From Cryptomeria japonica (lineage: Eukaryota; Streptophyta; Pinopsida; Cupressales; Cupressaceae): a stretch of 64,000 bases of DNA. The stretch's first letter is position 1; every line of letters starts with the position of its first letter. Shown one piece after another: positions 1 to 10,780 of this stretch. Location: the NCBI RefSeq assembly GCF_030272615.1, contig NC_081406.1, forward strand, positions 243,777,218-243,841,217. Reading direction: 5' to 3'. The notes beneath the pieces are model-generated. The model searched no databases, had not been told where the DNA came from, and saw only the letters and a program-made list of their open reading frames with translations. Made by a program: the position numbers and the translations under genes.

Positions 1-2244
1 GTTGCACAACCACAATTCAAAAGCCAAATTAGAATCCTTTTGTAGAAAATAGTTCACAATTATCAACATAACTATGCATTTAACCATAATTTCTTTAAAA
101 TTGAAATGTAGATTACCTCATGTGTTGATCTAGGATCTACTGTCTTCTTTGTCCTCTCCTTGTTAGTCTCAGGGGTTTTCTTGAACACAAACTTCAAAGG
201 ATTCAAGTTATGGCCGAACTGCAAAGGGGCCTATTGTAGATTAAATACAATTAATACAATGTACTAACATATATATATCAAATACACTAAAAATCTACAA
301 TATAGAGAACAAAAGTGTACTGGAGCCTCATATGCTTCTCTAGTAGACTGAGGAGTTCTCACCATTGATGGAGCAGTTGTGGCTATTACCTATATGAAAA
401 ATGATTAAAGATTAAATACAATTAATGCAATATATTAAATAAAAGTGTATCAGAGCTTGAGATGCTTCTCTAGTCCATGGATGAGGGCTTGCCATTGATG
501 AAGCAATTATGTATATTTCCTGTATGAAAAATGATAAGATTATAATTTATCACAAGTTCACATGTACACGTGCATATAATCATCAAATCAAGAAATTTAG
601 TAGAGATACATACCTTTGCCCTCTCTTGAAACTTGGGCATATCAGGTGCATTCAACAATTCTACAAAGCCCAATGGCCATTGTATATAAAACAGACAAAA
701 AACACTAATCAATCTATAAATTCCAACTAAGACAATTTCAACCTTTTCAAACAATTGTACAATTAAAAATTTGTTCAATTACCTTCTTCCCACATTTAGG
801 CATCGTCGAGGATTTCTTTCACTAAGGACGAGGCCTAGACACAAAGGGGGTACCCTAAAACAAACAAAATTAACACAAGAGATATTAGTAGATAATATTA
901 AACATAATTTAACAAATCTAAAATTAAATGACTTGCATATTTCATCAAAAGAATACATAAAATAAGGTGTACAAAATATGATATCGCATAACTTTGTAGG
1001 CCAAAATCGATCACTGAGAGTGTGACATCCTCAATGTGGTACATTTGGTCCCCTATCAATGCCTACAAAACAAAAAATTGTCAAGCATTAAAGAGAGTTA
1101 GTATATCTTATATTTTTTTTTGAGTTCAAATTACTATTCTATTTTAACATGTTACAAAATTTATACCCCAGGCGTCGAAGTTGTAGCTACAATAACTGCG
1201 GGAGGAATATTAGATGGTGTATTAACACCCGCTGCTGCATCCTGAAATGCATATTGTTTGTATCAATTTAAATCAATCTATAAATGAAAATTATTTTTTA
1301 ATTACAAATGTTAAGTGACTGATAAATAAAATGTTATGAATTCAAATCAATACATCTATGTCTGCAGCTGACTAGCAAACAACATGTCCATCAATTCATC
1401 TATTAGTGTCATATCCTCAGTTGTGCAAGTCTAGCATATGCTCCCCCAATTGTGCATAGATGGGACGTGGAACCATCTGTAATGGCCTCGACATCCATCC
1501 CTATGCATATTCCTGAGCAAGTTGGACACACATGCTCAATGGGCTAACCAACACCCATTGCATCAACTAATGGATCATCGTTTGGGCAAAGAGGGCCTGC
1601 TAATTGTGTCCCATGTTGGATGATCACATCAATCAATGTTGTGGCCACATGAAGAGTCTATATCTCCATCGACTCTTTCAGGGCTACTGGGACCATCGCA
1701 TGCACCTTGGGTTTGGGTGCTAGGGGGCGACGACTTTGCAGGTCTATTACTCTATGGGCTCTAACTCTATCTTGGGCAGAGCTGCCACCTCTACCATATA
1801 ACTCTCTCATATCAAAATAATTAGGCCACTCATTGCGGACAAACTCACACTATACTTTCCTCAAAAAAATATAATGGAGCCTCAAAATTATTACAAGGTG
1901 GTTTGTTAAAGACCATCCACCACCTATTCCAAAAAAATTCTTCATCTACACATTGGTACACCAATGTATGGGAAACCTCTTTGCCTGTGTAGCTATTGTA
2001 TGGTCTAAAGGAGGAGTTGGAGGTGTATCCCAAGGGTTTTGTTGTAGGTTTTGAGTTGTGTCTTGTTGTGGTTCTGGATTTTCAGAATCTGATATTGGTA
2101 ACAAAAAATAAAAAAACTAATCAAAATCAATGAATTTAAATTGAAAACATAAATAAAATTTATCAAATGTGCAAAAAAATAAAAATAATGTGTAACCGAC
2201 CTCTTTCCATGGCGTTTGGGTTTGAAAATATGTAGCCCGTGCAT
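1..2244 (-). pseudogene. Decayed multi-exon gene, 3' part off the window
   Basis: Reading the minus strand, several short coding blocks have clear splice borders. They are 2244-2201 (ATG start, MHGLHIFKPKRHGKR), a long block from 2088 to about 1350 with internal stops, 1241-1167 (after TTTCAG, before GTATAA), 1062 to about 995 (after TTTTGTAG), 854-783 (after TTTTAG, before GTAATT), about 690-614 (before GTATGTATC), 519 to about 446 (after ATACAG), 389-321 (after ATATAG, before GTACAC) and 230-117 (after ACAATAG, before GTAATC). The last is open for 38 codons and includes NPLKFVFKKTPETNKERTKK. The long block contains CEFVRNEWPNYFDMRELYG and LHVATTLIDVIIQHGTQL. I do not recognise the family; a multi-exon DNA-transposon protein (CACTA or Harbinger type) is possible. 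In-frame stops show decay. The borders are read directly, the gene model is inferred. Confidence 0.45.
239..541. repeat. Tandem duplication around two similar exons
   Basis: The stretch from ATTAAATACAATTAAT through GATGCTTCTC and CATTGATGGAGC occurs twice, with the GCTTCTCTAG words 130 bases apart (near 333 and 463). The duplicated unit contains one small exon and its acceptor. The right-hand copy has lost the GT donor seen in the left-hand copy. Confidence 0.55.
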
Positions 2245-2302
2245 GGTTTGGAACAAAAAAACCCTAAAACTCGCTCTCGGCTATGGAAGAAAACAATACA
2301 GT

Positions 2303-2420
2303 CGACTATATAAAAAAAACTTCTCAACAAGGACCGCGTACGCAGTTTTGTCCCTTTAGGCTTGGGCACAACGAACCTAACCGCGTATGGGTTTTTTTAA
2401 AATTTTAAAACCGCGAACAC
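2303..2420 (-). promoter_or_regulatory. Candidate promoter of the multi-exon gene remnant
   Basis: On the minus strand a TTTTATATAGT TATA-like box lies near 2308-2316, about 65 bases before the ATG at 2244. Further upstream the word ACCGCG occurs three times (2333, 2379, 2409), each time followed on the plus strand by a short A/C-rich stretch. The TATA box and repeated CG-rich words directly before the first exon fit a core promoter with cis elements, but this is positional inference only. Confidence 0.35.
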
Positions 2421-2488
2421 AGTTGCTATTTTTCAACTTTTTTTTGGTGTGTCCACTTTTTTGCACACCATATTGGTACACACACCTA

Positions 2489-5400
2489 GTGACACTTTCT
2501 CAGTTGTGACAAAAAGCATCACGAGTTTAATGAAAAGTTGCTCAATGCCCCAAATTTCAATCCGCTTGTCATGGCATCGAACAATTAGCACGTACACATC
2601 TGAGTGGCCAAATTTATGCTAGGAATTCCTTTGTTCCTCTCTCAAACTTGCTCGATTGATGCGGGCCACACCGTACTAGCAAAATCCTTAAATTGCTCAA
2701 ATTGTGAAAATTTGGCATTGTGTTTCTTGACGCTGGTGACACATAATAATGAATCATCTAATCCTATGGGGTCGTGAGATGCCACTCTAAAAAAATATCT
2801 CTTATTTTAGGTAGACTCAGATCCAATTGCTCGTGGTGACACTTTCTCGATTGTGACAAAAAGCGTCACATGAGTTTAATGAAAAAGTTGCATAATGCCC
2901 CAACTTTCAATCCGCTCGTCATGGGACTAAATCATCAATGTGTACGCATCCAGGTGGCTGATTTTGTGCTAGGAATGCCTTCATTCCTCTCTCAAACTTT
3001 CCCAATTAATCCAGGCCACACCCTTGTAGTGAAATCCCTAAAGTGCTTAAAGTGTGAAAAATTGTCAAAATTCAGCATTGGGTTTCTCGGTGCCCATAAG
3101 AATAGGAATGAGTAGTTTGATCCTATGGGGTTGTGATATGCCACTCTAAAAAACCTCTCTCAGTTTAGGTAGAATTAGATCCAATTGCTTGTGGTGACAC
3201 TTTCTCAGTGGCCATAAAAACATCACATGAGTTTAATTAAAAGTTACACAATGCCCCAACTTTCAATCCACTTGTTGTGGCACCAAATCGTCAGCACGTA
3301 CATGTCAGGGGGGCTGGGATTACATTAGGAATCCCTTTGTTCCTCTCTCAAACTTGCCTAATTGATGCGGCCCACACCCTAGCAGCAAACTCGCTTAAGT
3401 GATCAAGGTGCTCAAAGTTGTCAATATTCGGCGATGTGTTTCTTGGTGCCCATGAGACATATGAATGAGTCGTCTGATCCTATGGGGTTGTGTTATGAAA
3501 ATATACAAAATAATCTCTTAAATTTGGTAGACTCCGATCCAATTGTTTGTGGTGACATTTTCTTGGTTGCAAGAAAAAGTATCACATGAGTATAATTAAA
3601 AGTTTCACAATGTCCTAACTTTCAATCGGCTCATCGTGGCACCAAACTGTCAACGCATACACCATTGGGTGGCTAGGTTTACTCTAGAAATTACTTTGTT
3701 CCTCTATCGAACTCACTCAATCAATGTGGTTCACACCCTAACAGTGAACTTGAGTAAGTTCTCAAGCTACTCAAAATTGTCAATATTCAGTGATGCGTTC
3801 CTTGGTGCCCGTGAGAAATGTGAATGAGCCTTCTAATCCTACGGTGTTGTTTTATGAAACTCTAAAAAAAATTCTCTTGGTTTTGGTAGATTCAGATCCA
3901 ATTTCTCATGGTGATACTTTCTCGGTTGCGAGAAAAAAATGCCACATGAGTATAATGAAAACTTGCACAACACCCCAACTTTCAATCCTCTTGTCATGGA
4001 ACTAAACTGTTAGCGTGCACACATCCGGATGGCTGGGTTTATGCTAGGAATTCCTTCATTCCTCTCTCAAACTAACCCGATTGATGGGGGCCACACCCTA
4101 GCAACGAAATCCCTAAAGTGTTCAAAGTGTGAAAAATTGTCAAAATTCAGCATCACGTTTCTCAACAGCCATAATACATACGAACAAGCCGTCTGATCCT
4201 ACAGGGTTGTGAGATGCCACTCTAAAAAACTCTCTCTCAATTTAGGTAGACTTGGATACAATTTCTCATGATGACACTTTCTCGGTGGCCACAAAAAGCG
4301 TCACATGAGTTCAATGAAAAGTTGGACAATGCCCCAACTTCAATCCACTTGTCGTGGAACCAAACCATCAGTGCGTACGTGTCTGGGTGGCTAGGTTTAT
4401 GCTAGGAATGCCTTTGTTCCTCTCTCAAACTCGCCCGATCGATGTGGGCCACACCCTAGTAGCAAACTCGCTTAAGTGATCAAGGTGCTCAAAATTGTCA
4501 ATATTCGACAACGTGTTTCTCAATGCCTGTGAGACATACAAATGAGCAGTCTAATCATATGGGGCCATGTTATGACACTCTACAAAAACCTCTCTCTGTT
4601 TTGGTTGACTTGGATCCAATTTCTTGTGGCAACACTTTCTTGGTTGCGATAAAAAGCATCACATGAGTATAATGAAAAGTTTTACAACGCCCTAAATTTC
4701 AATCTAGTCATCGTGGAGTTGAACCATCAATGTGTACACATCTAGGTGTCCAGGTTTATGTTGGGAATGCCTTCGTTCCTCTCTCAAACTTGCTCAATCT
4801 ATGTGAGCCACACCCTAGCAACAAACTCACTTTAGTGCTCAAAGTTGTCAATATTTGGTGAAACGTCTCGTGGTACCCATGTGAGATACGAACAAGTCAT
4901 TTGATTCTACAGGGTCATGTTATGATACTCTATAAAAACATCTCCTAGTTTTGGTAGACTCAAATCTAATTGCTTGTGGCGACACTTTCTTGGTTGTGAG
5001 AAAAAGTGTAAAATGAGTTCATGGAAAAGTCATACAATTCCCTAACTTTCAATCTGCTCATCATGACACCAAACCATCAAGGTGTACATGTCTAGGAGGC
5101 CAAGTTTATTCTAGGAATGCCTTTGTTTCCCTCTTGAACTCGCCCGATCAATGCGGGTCACACCCTAGCAACGAACTCGCTTAAGTGCTCAAAGCATAAA
5201 AAGGTGTCAAAATTTGGTGACGTGTTTCTCGAGACCCTTGAGACATATGAATGAGTTGTCTAATCCTATGAGGTTGTGTTAGAAAAATCTAAAAAAGCCT
5301 CTCTTAGTTTTGGTAGACTTAGATCCATTTGCTCGTGGCGACACTTTCTCGGTTGCGACAAAAAGCATCATATGAGTTCAATGAAAAGTTGCACAATGCC

Positions 5401-6810
5401 CTAACTTTCAATGCACTCATCATGGCACTGAACCATCAGCTCATACATGTCTGTGTGGCTGGGCTTATGCTAGAAAACTTTTGTTTTTCTCTCCAAGTCA
5501 TCCGACTAATTTGGGCAACACCCTATCGGCCATCGCACTTAAGTGCTCAAAGTTATCAAAATTTGGTGACACGTTTCTCAGTGCCTATGAGACATATGAA
5601 TGAGTCATCTTATCCTACTGGGTTGTGCTATGACACTCTACAAAAACCTCTCTCGATTTCAGAAGACCCAGATCCATTTGCCCATGGCAACACTTTCTCA
5701 GTTGTGACACAAAGCATCAGATGACACTTTCACTTTCTCAATATTGAAAGAACCAAATCTATTTTCTTGTGGTGACACTTTCTCGGTTGCGACAAAAAAC
5801 TTCAGATGACTTCAATGAAAAGTTGCACAATGCCATAACTTTCAATCTACTCATCATGACACCGAACAGTCAACTCGTACATGTTAGTGTGGTCAGGTTT
5901 ATGCTAGGGAAGATTTCATTTTTCTCTCCAACTCATCCGATCAATCTGGGACACCCTACCAGCCATCACACTTAAGTGCTTAAAGCACGAAAAGTTGTCA
6001 AACTATGGCGATGTGTTTCTTGGTGCTTGTGAAACATACAAATGAGTCGTTTGATCCTATGGGGTCCTGTTACAAAAGTCTACAAAAACATCTCTCAATT
6101 TGGAAGACCCAGATCTATTTTCCCGTGGTGATACTTTCTCGGTTGCGACAAAAAGCATCAAATGAGTTCAATTAAAAGTTGCACAATGCCCTAACTTTCA
6201 ATGTGCTTGTCATGGCACCAAACCGTCAACTTGTACATATTCGTGTGGCCAGGCTTACGCTAAGAAAGCTTCTTTTTTTTTTTTTTTCTCTCCAACTCAT
6301 CCGATCAATCTAGGTCACACCCTACCAATCATCACACTTAAGTGCTCAAAGGGCAAAAAGTTGTCAAACTTTGGAGATGCATTTCTCAAGGCCCATGAGA
6401 CATATGAATGATCCATCTGATCCTACGGGGGTCATTTTATGAAACTCTAGAAAAAAATCTCACAGTTTTGGTAGACTCAGATCCATTTGCTTGTGGTGAC
6501 ACTTTCTCGGTTGTGACAAAAAGCGTCAAATGAGTTCAATGAAAAGTTGTGCAATGCCCTAACTTTTAATCCATTCGTCATGACATTGAACTGTCAGCTC
6601 GTAAATGTCCGTGTGGCCGAGTTTACACTAGGAAAGCTTTCATTTTTCTCTCCAACTTGTCTGATCAATCTGGGCCACACCCTACCAGCCATTGTACTTA
6701 AGTGCTCAAAGCGCGAAAAGTTATCAAACTTTGGCAATGGATTTCTCAGTGCCCGTGAGACATACAAACGAGTCTTCTAATCCTACAGGGTCATGTTACG
6801 ACACTCTATT
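2489..6810. repeat. Satellite array, about 13 units of 350-360 bp
   Basis: The phrase GTGACACTTTCTCGGTTG starts units near 2489, 2836, 3194, 3552, 3911, 4271, 4629, 4979, 5338, 5687, 5772, 6127 and 6496, so spacing is mostly 347-369 bases. The unit starting at 5687 is cut to about 85 bases. Each unit repeats landmark phrases (TTGCACAATGCCC, CTAGGAAT, CACACCCTA, GATCCTA, TAGACTCAGATCC). Many unit-to-unit differences are CG against TG or CA, as expected from long-term cytosine methylation. Short reading frames recur but are not preserved between units, so I see no coding function. The array is old and diverged. Confidence 0.9.
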
Positions 6811-7364
6811 AAGGTATGTATTATATTAAAAGACCTAAATAATATTAAGTATTATTAATTGTTGGGAGTCATTTAAAGTAGCTCTATTAGGGTATGCATT
6901 AGATGAATAGAAGTATGCGCTATGCAATTTTTTTAGAATGGATATTGGTACAACGGTGTCTTACATTATCTAATTTTGGTTTGTTCGGTATTTCCCTTAT
7001 ATATTATTAAATTTTGTTTCACTCCCATGACTAGGGTTATTTGAATATGAAAATCATCAAACCTTGTATGATATTTAAAATTTACTATTAAATTGTGGTT
7101 TGTATTAATGTGAATGTTGGAGAATGCCTCTAGTCTTATTTGAACTATAACAATTGAATTTGTGTTGATCCCTATAAGCTTGTGTCTTGGATTAGAGATG
7201 CATATTTAGGTTCGAAGCTTAATTAACAATCAACTTTGTGCAATTATCTATTTAATCATTTGTACTACAATTATGTATAACCATGATAAATGATTTGCAT
7301 TAACCAAAAAGCTATAAATCCATACAACATTATATACCGATAAAAGTATCAAATATATCCAATA
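6811..7364. other. AT-rich DNA without a recognisable gene
   Basis: Nothing coding is visible here between the end of the satellite and the 108-bp repeats. It is a plausible remnant of older insertions. Confidence 0.5.
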
Positions 7365-7575
7365 AACTCAAATAGGCTTTCCAAAAGCCATATGGACATA
7401 GAACGTCACATATTCGTAAAACAAAACATATGTTCAAAATTGCCATATAGGCATACAACATAATATCAAATAAAGTCAAATAGGTTTGCCAAAATCTATA
7501 TGGACATAGAATGTCATGTATTCATAATACAAAACATATGTTCAAAATTTCCATATAGGCATACAAAATAGGACC
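7365..7575. repeat. Two tandem copies of a 108-bp unit
   Basis: TATGGACATAGAA occurs at 7391 and 7499, and ACAAAACATATGTTCAAAAT and CCATATAGGCATACAA repeat with the same 108-base spacing. The copies differ at a small number of positions. Confidence 0.8.
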
Positions 7576-7650
7576 CTATTCTAGTCATTTCCCTCTAGGG
7601 GAAGGAAACAAATCACGAGAAATATTTGCCTATCGGGGGGATGGAGATGT

Positions 7651-7690
7651 ATATGATGCAGGTGTCTTTCGAAAGACACCTGCATCATAT
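7651..7690. repeat. Perfect 40-bp palindrome with no spacer
   Basis: Bases 7651-7670 are followed immediately by their exact reverse complement at 7671-7690; the centre is CTTTCGAAAG. It sits exactly where similarity between the truncated left LTR of copy A and its right LTR begins. Confidence 0.95.
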
Positions 7691-8660
7691 AATTCATACA
7701 CAGAGATTCCCCAATTTTCTTCATGAGAAGACCTTCTCCCTATTTCCCCTCCAAAAAGCAAAAAAATAAATTATTTTCTCAAAAGTGTAACTCCCCCAAA
7801 ATGCATGCAATAAAACCCCATAATTAAGATTTAATTTTATTTGTAACTCCCTCCATGTAAATAAGACAATTGAATACCCATTAAATATCATTATTATTAT
7901 CATTACTTTCAATCATTATTATCTTGAGCGCAAATGCAAAATTAAATGTTTAATTAATCAATTTAATTTTAATCTTGCATTAAATAAATTTTATTAAAAA
8001 AATTATAATAATCAAAAGTATTAAAGTACTATTTATTATAAAATTGAATCTTTTTCTTGCAAGACTAATTAATTCACATAAGCTAAACTCTAAGAAGATG
8101 TCTGCAACATCATACATGAAAACACAAGGAAAAGATCAACAATAACAAGACTAACTATGACCACCATGATACTTGACATGGAAGTTGTGTCTAGGGTCTA
8201 ACTGATATCTTCAATTTCCACTTTATCATTGGGTAATAGAGCATGCTCAAACCCAAAGATTCGGGTGGAGTCGATGCTCGGTACTTGCAGCTACATTATA
8301 GAGAAAAAATGCTCACACATACATCTAACATGAATAGGCACACTAGTGGAGGAAATTCATGACATTCTGTGTCCCTCCAAAGTGGGTGCCCCTTGCACCC
8401 TATACAGACTCAAACCCATGCAAGAAAAAGAACACAAGATATACACATAAAGTCGATAAGTCAGTCCAAGGTTAGTACTAAAACATATAATCTAGCATCT
8501 AAACATCCAATGAGATAGAATGCATAACCAACATCATATCCTAGAATCATGATAAAAAATGATTACATTAGAGAGTATCACCTAGTCATATAAACCATAG
8601 AAGAATTCAACCAGAGTCAAGCTAGGTTAAATAGGGCCTGATTGAGGGAGGGGAATTACA
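7691..8660 (-). mobile_element. Truncated left LTR of giant-LTR element, copy A
   Basis: This block matches 16,353-17,236 almost throughout: CCCCAATTTTCTTCA, GTGTAACTCCCCC, AATGCATGCAA, CATCTAACATGAA and TTCAACCAGAGT occur in order in both. It ends in ATTACA, the expected LTR end, directly before a polypurine tract. The part of the LTR that should lie further left is missing; similarity stops at the palindrome at 7651-7690. Confidence 0.75.
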
Positions 8661-8670
8661 TTCCCCCCCC
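8661..8670 (-). other. Polypurine tract of copy A
   Basis: On the minus strand this reads GGGGGGGGAA directly against the start of the LTR (TGTAAT). It would prime plus-strand DNA synthesis. Confidence 0.7.
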
Positions 8671-10132
8671 TAGGATTTGAATTACTCTTGGAAGTCGCAA
8701 GGCTAAGATTGTTAAAACAAGAATGCGTTAGCCATAACACTTATATTAAGTAATTCTAAAATCCTCATTCTACAAATAATCTTGCAAAACAAAGATTCTC
8801 CTCTAAATTACTTATCAAAAAGTAAACATATCATGATGCAAAACATAAAAATTTACACTTTTCAAAGATGAGAACACTTCCTTAACATCTAATTCAACAT
8901 CTATACATTCACTTCTTCCTATACACCAAGGTAAATATTAAATATTCTCCGATTAAGTTCTCAAGTTCAAAATAGCTAATGTATCATTTATTGTCTAAGG
9001 TCCATAACTCATACACATTGAAAGAATAAGAGGATTCATGATATTCATATCAACATTAACACTAAAATGTTAATCATAAAGCACAATATAATCCCAATTG
9101 AAGAGACACGATGAACATAAACATATTCATTAAGCATCTAATGCCAACTTAATTTAAAGAGATTCCATGTCTTCAGGCATCCCAAAACACACGTCAAACA
9201 ATAGGTTCATAGATTATTAAGTTTATCACATGCATAAAATACAATCTACTTAATCTAATTCACATTTCTTCCTAAATATCTTATAATCCAAATGATTGCA
9301 AAGAGTTTTATCAAAGAGATTACACTTTTATTTCCTTAAATTACTAATAGTATTATTTGATTCTCAAGATGCCTAGGTCCAAACTCTGCGGTGTTCTCCC
9401 TTAACACACTATCAGAGGTTCCAGGGAACATGATAGACGTAACACATAACACTCAACTAGGGCTAGTTAATTCAAACATTCAGAATGACCACCAGAAATA
9501 AAAGAGAAAATAATCTAAGAAACAAGTTTGTCAAGCTCACATTAAACAACGAAAAGTGTCAGCGATTTCGGCAACCAACAACACCATAAACACGACAAGT
9601 ATCATAATTTAAATGGGAAGATAAAAGAATTTAGTGGCCATTCCATTCATAAAAATTTGTAAAAGAACACTGCTAGCCCCATAAGCACAAAACACAATAC
9701 ATAAGCAAGTCAAAGAAATCACAGTCACAACAAAATATCAACACAAGGTAACAATTTCAGCCACACTGTAGGGAGTAACCGCTACACAACACCCAAGATC
9801 ACATGTCCTGAGTGCACTAGAGAATTTATAATAGGCACCTTGGATTAATAGGTTAACTACATGTACATTATAAATTACAATGCAATCAAAAGCACATGAA
9901 CTCACATAACAAGCACTAACATCAGGAAGGTAAGAGAAAGAAGTGAATAGACACGTTATCCTCAAATAGGATCTTCTGAAAGAACAGGGAGGAGACATAG
10001 AGCACAAAACACCCAAGACTAACAAGGTCCTAAACATAAATCCCAATCATACTCCAGAGGGACAAGCATATGACAAAAAGACCAACTAGACTAAGGGCAA
10101 AACCTTATCCAAAGATCCTAGTGTTTGTACAT
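8671..10132 (-). mobile_element. Short non-coding interior of copy A
   Basis: About 1.46 kb between polypurine tract and primer site. No gag, protease, integrase or reverse transcriptase motif is readable on either strand; the longest frame (9738-10046, minus) resembles nothing I know. The element is therefore non-autonomous or internally deleted. Confidence 0.6.
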
Positions 10133-10146
10133 GGGCTCTGATACCA
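10133..10146 (-). other. Primer-binding site of copy A (initiator tRNA-Met type)
   Basis: On the minus strand it reads TGGTATCAGAGCCC, complementary to the 3' end of plant initiator tRNA-Met, two bases from the LTR that starts at 10,149. Confidence 0.85.
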
Positions 10147-10684
10147 AGTGTAACACCTCTCTATGAGGCCTAGAGGACTTAAACAAAATAAACAACAATA
10201 AAATGTGAATAATTTTTTTTTTGTTATTAAAAGTTAAACCACACAATTACATTGAATAACATGATAAGGAAAAGATGTACAAATACTAACTATCAAAAGT
10301 CCTCAAGGAAAGAAATAATCATACATAAGAGCATAGGAAACCACATAATAAGATAACACGATCCTTTACAAAGGAACAAGATAAATAATACATTTCCAAG
10401 AGAATATATATAAGATCATCGGTTACATTACAAGGTATCTATAAGGATATAATCTCCAAGAGTATAATAATGAAATGAATACATAGATCTGCACCAATAT
10501 CATAGTCTTCAATCCTCCATGTGCCAATACAAACATGAAGAAGGATGAACAAAACCCAATGGGTGCGAATAGAACTCCACCCAACCATGTGGTACCATAA
10601 GGTCCACCCCCCATGCTAGAAGGTATCAACCCAACCCACATGATGATTGCAATCAAAAAGAGAACCAACATGACACACAATAGA

Positions 10685-10780
10685 ACTCACAAGACTTAAC
10701 CACAAGAGACTCACAAGGCTTAACCACAAGAGACTCACAAGGCTTAACCACAGTAGACTCACAAGGCTTAACCATAGGAG
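10685..10780. repeat. 24-bp unit repeated four times
   Basis: ACTCACAAGGCTTAACCACA-type units start at 10,685, 10,709, 10,733 and 10,757. The minus strand can be read as repeats of LWLSLVSL, but this is a by-product of the repeat. Confidence 0.85.

Noticed and set aside
2870..6780. Recurring 60-130 codon frames in the satellite
   Set aside because: Units share phrases but not a conserved frame; stops and length changes fall at random between units.
8661..10148. Gag or pol remnants in the interior of copy A
   Set aside because: No zinc knuckle, protease or polymerase motif in any frame.
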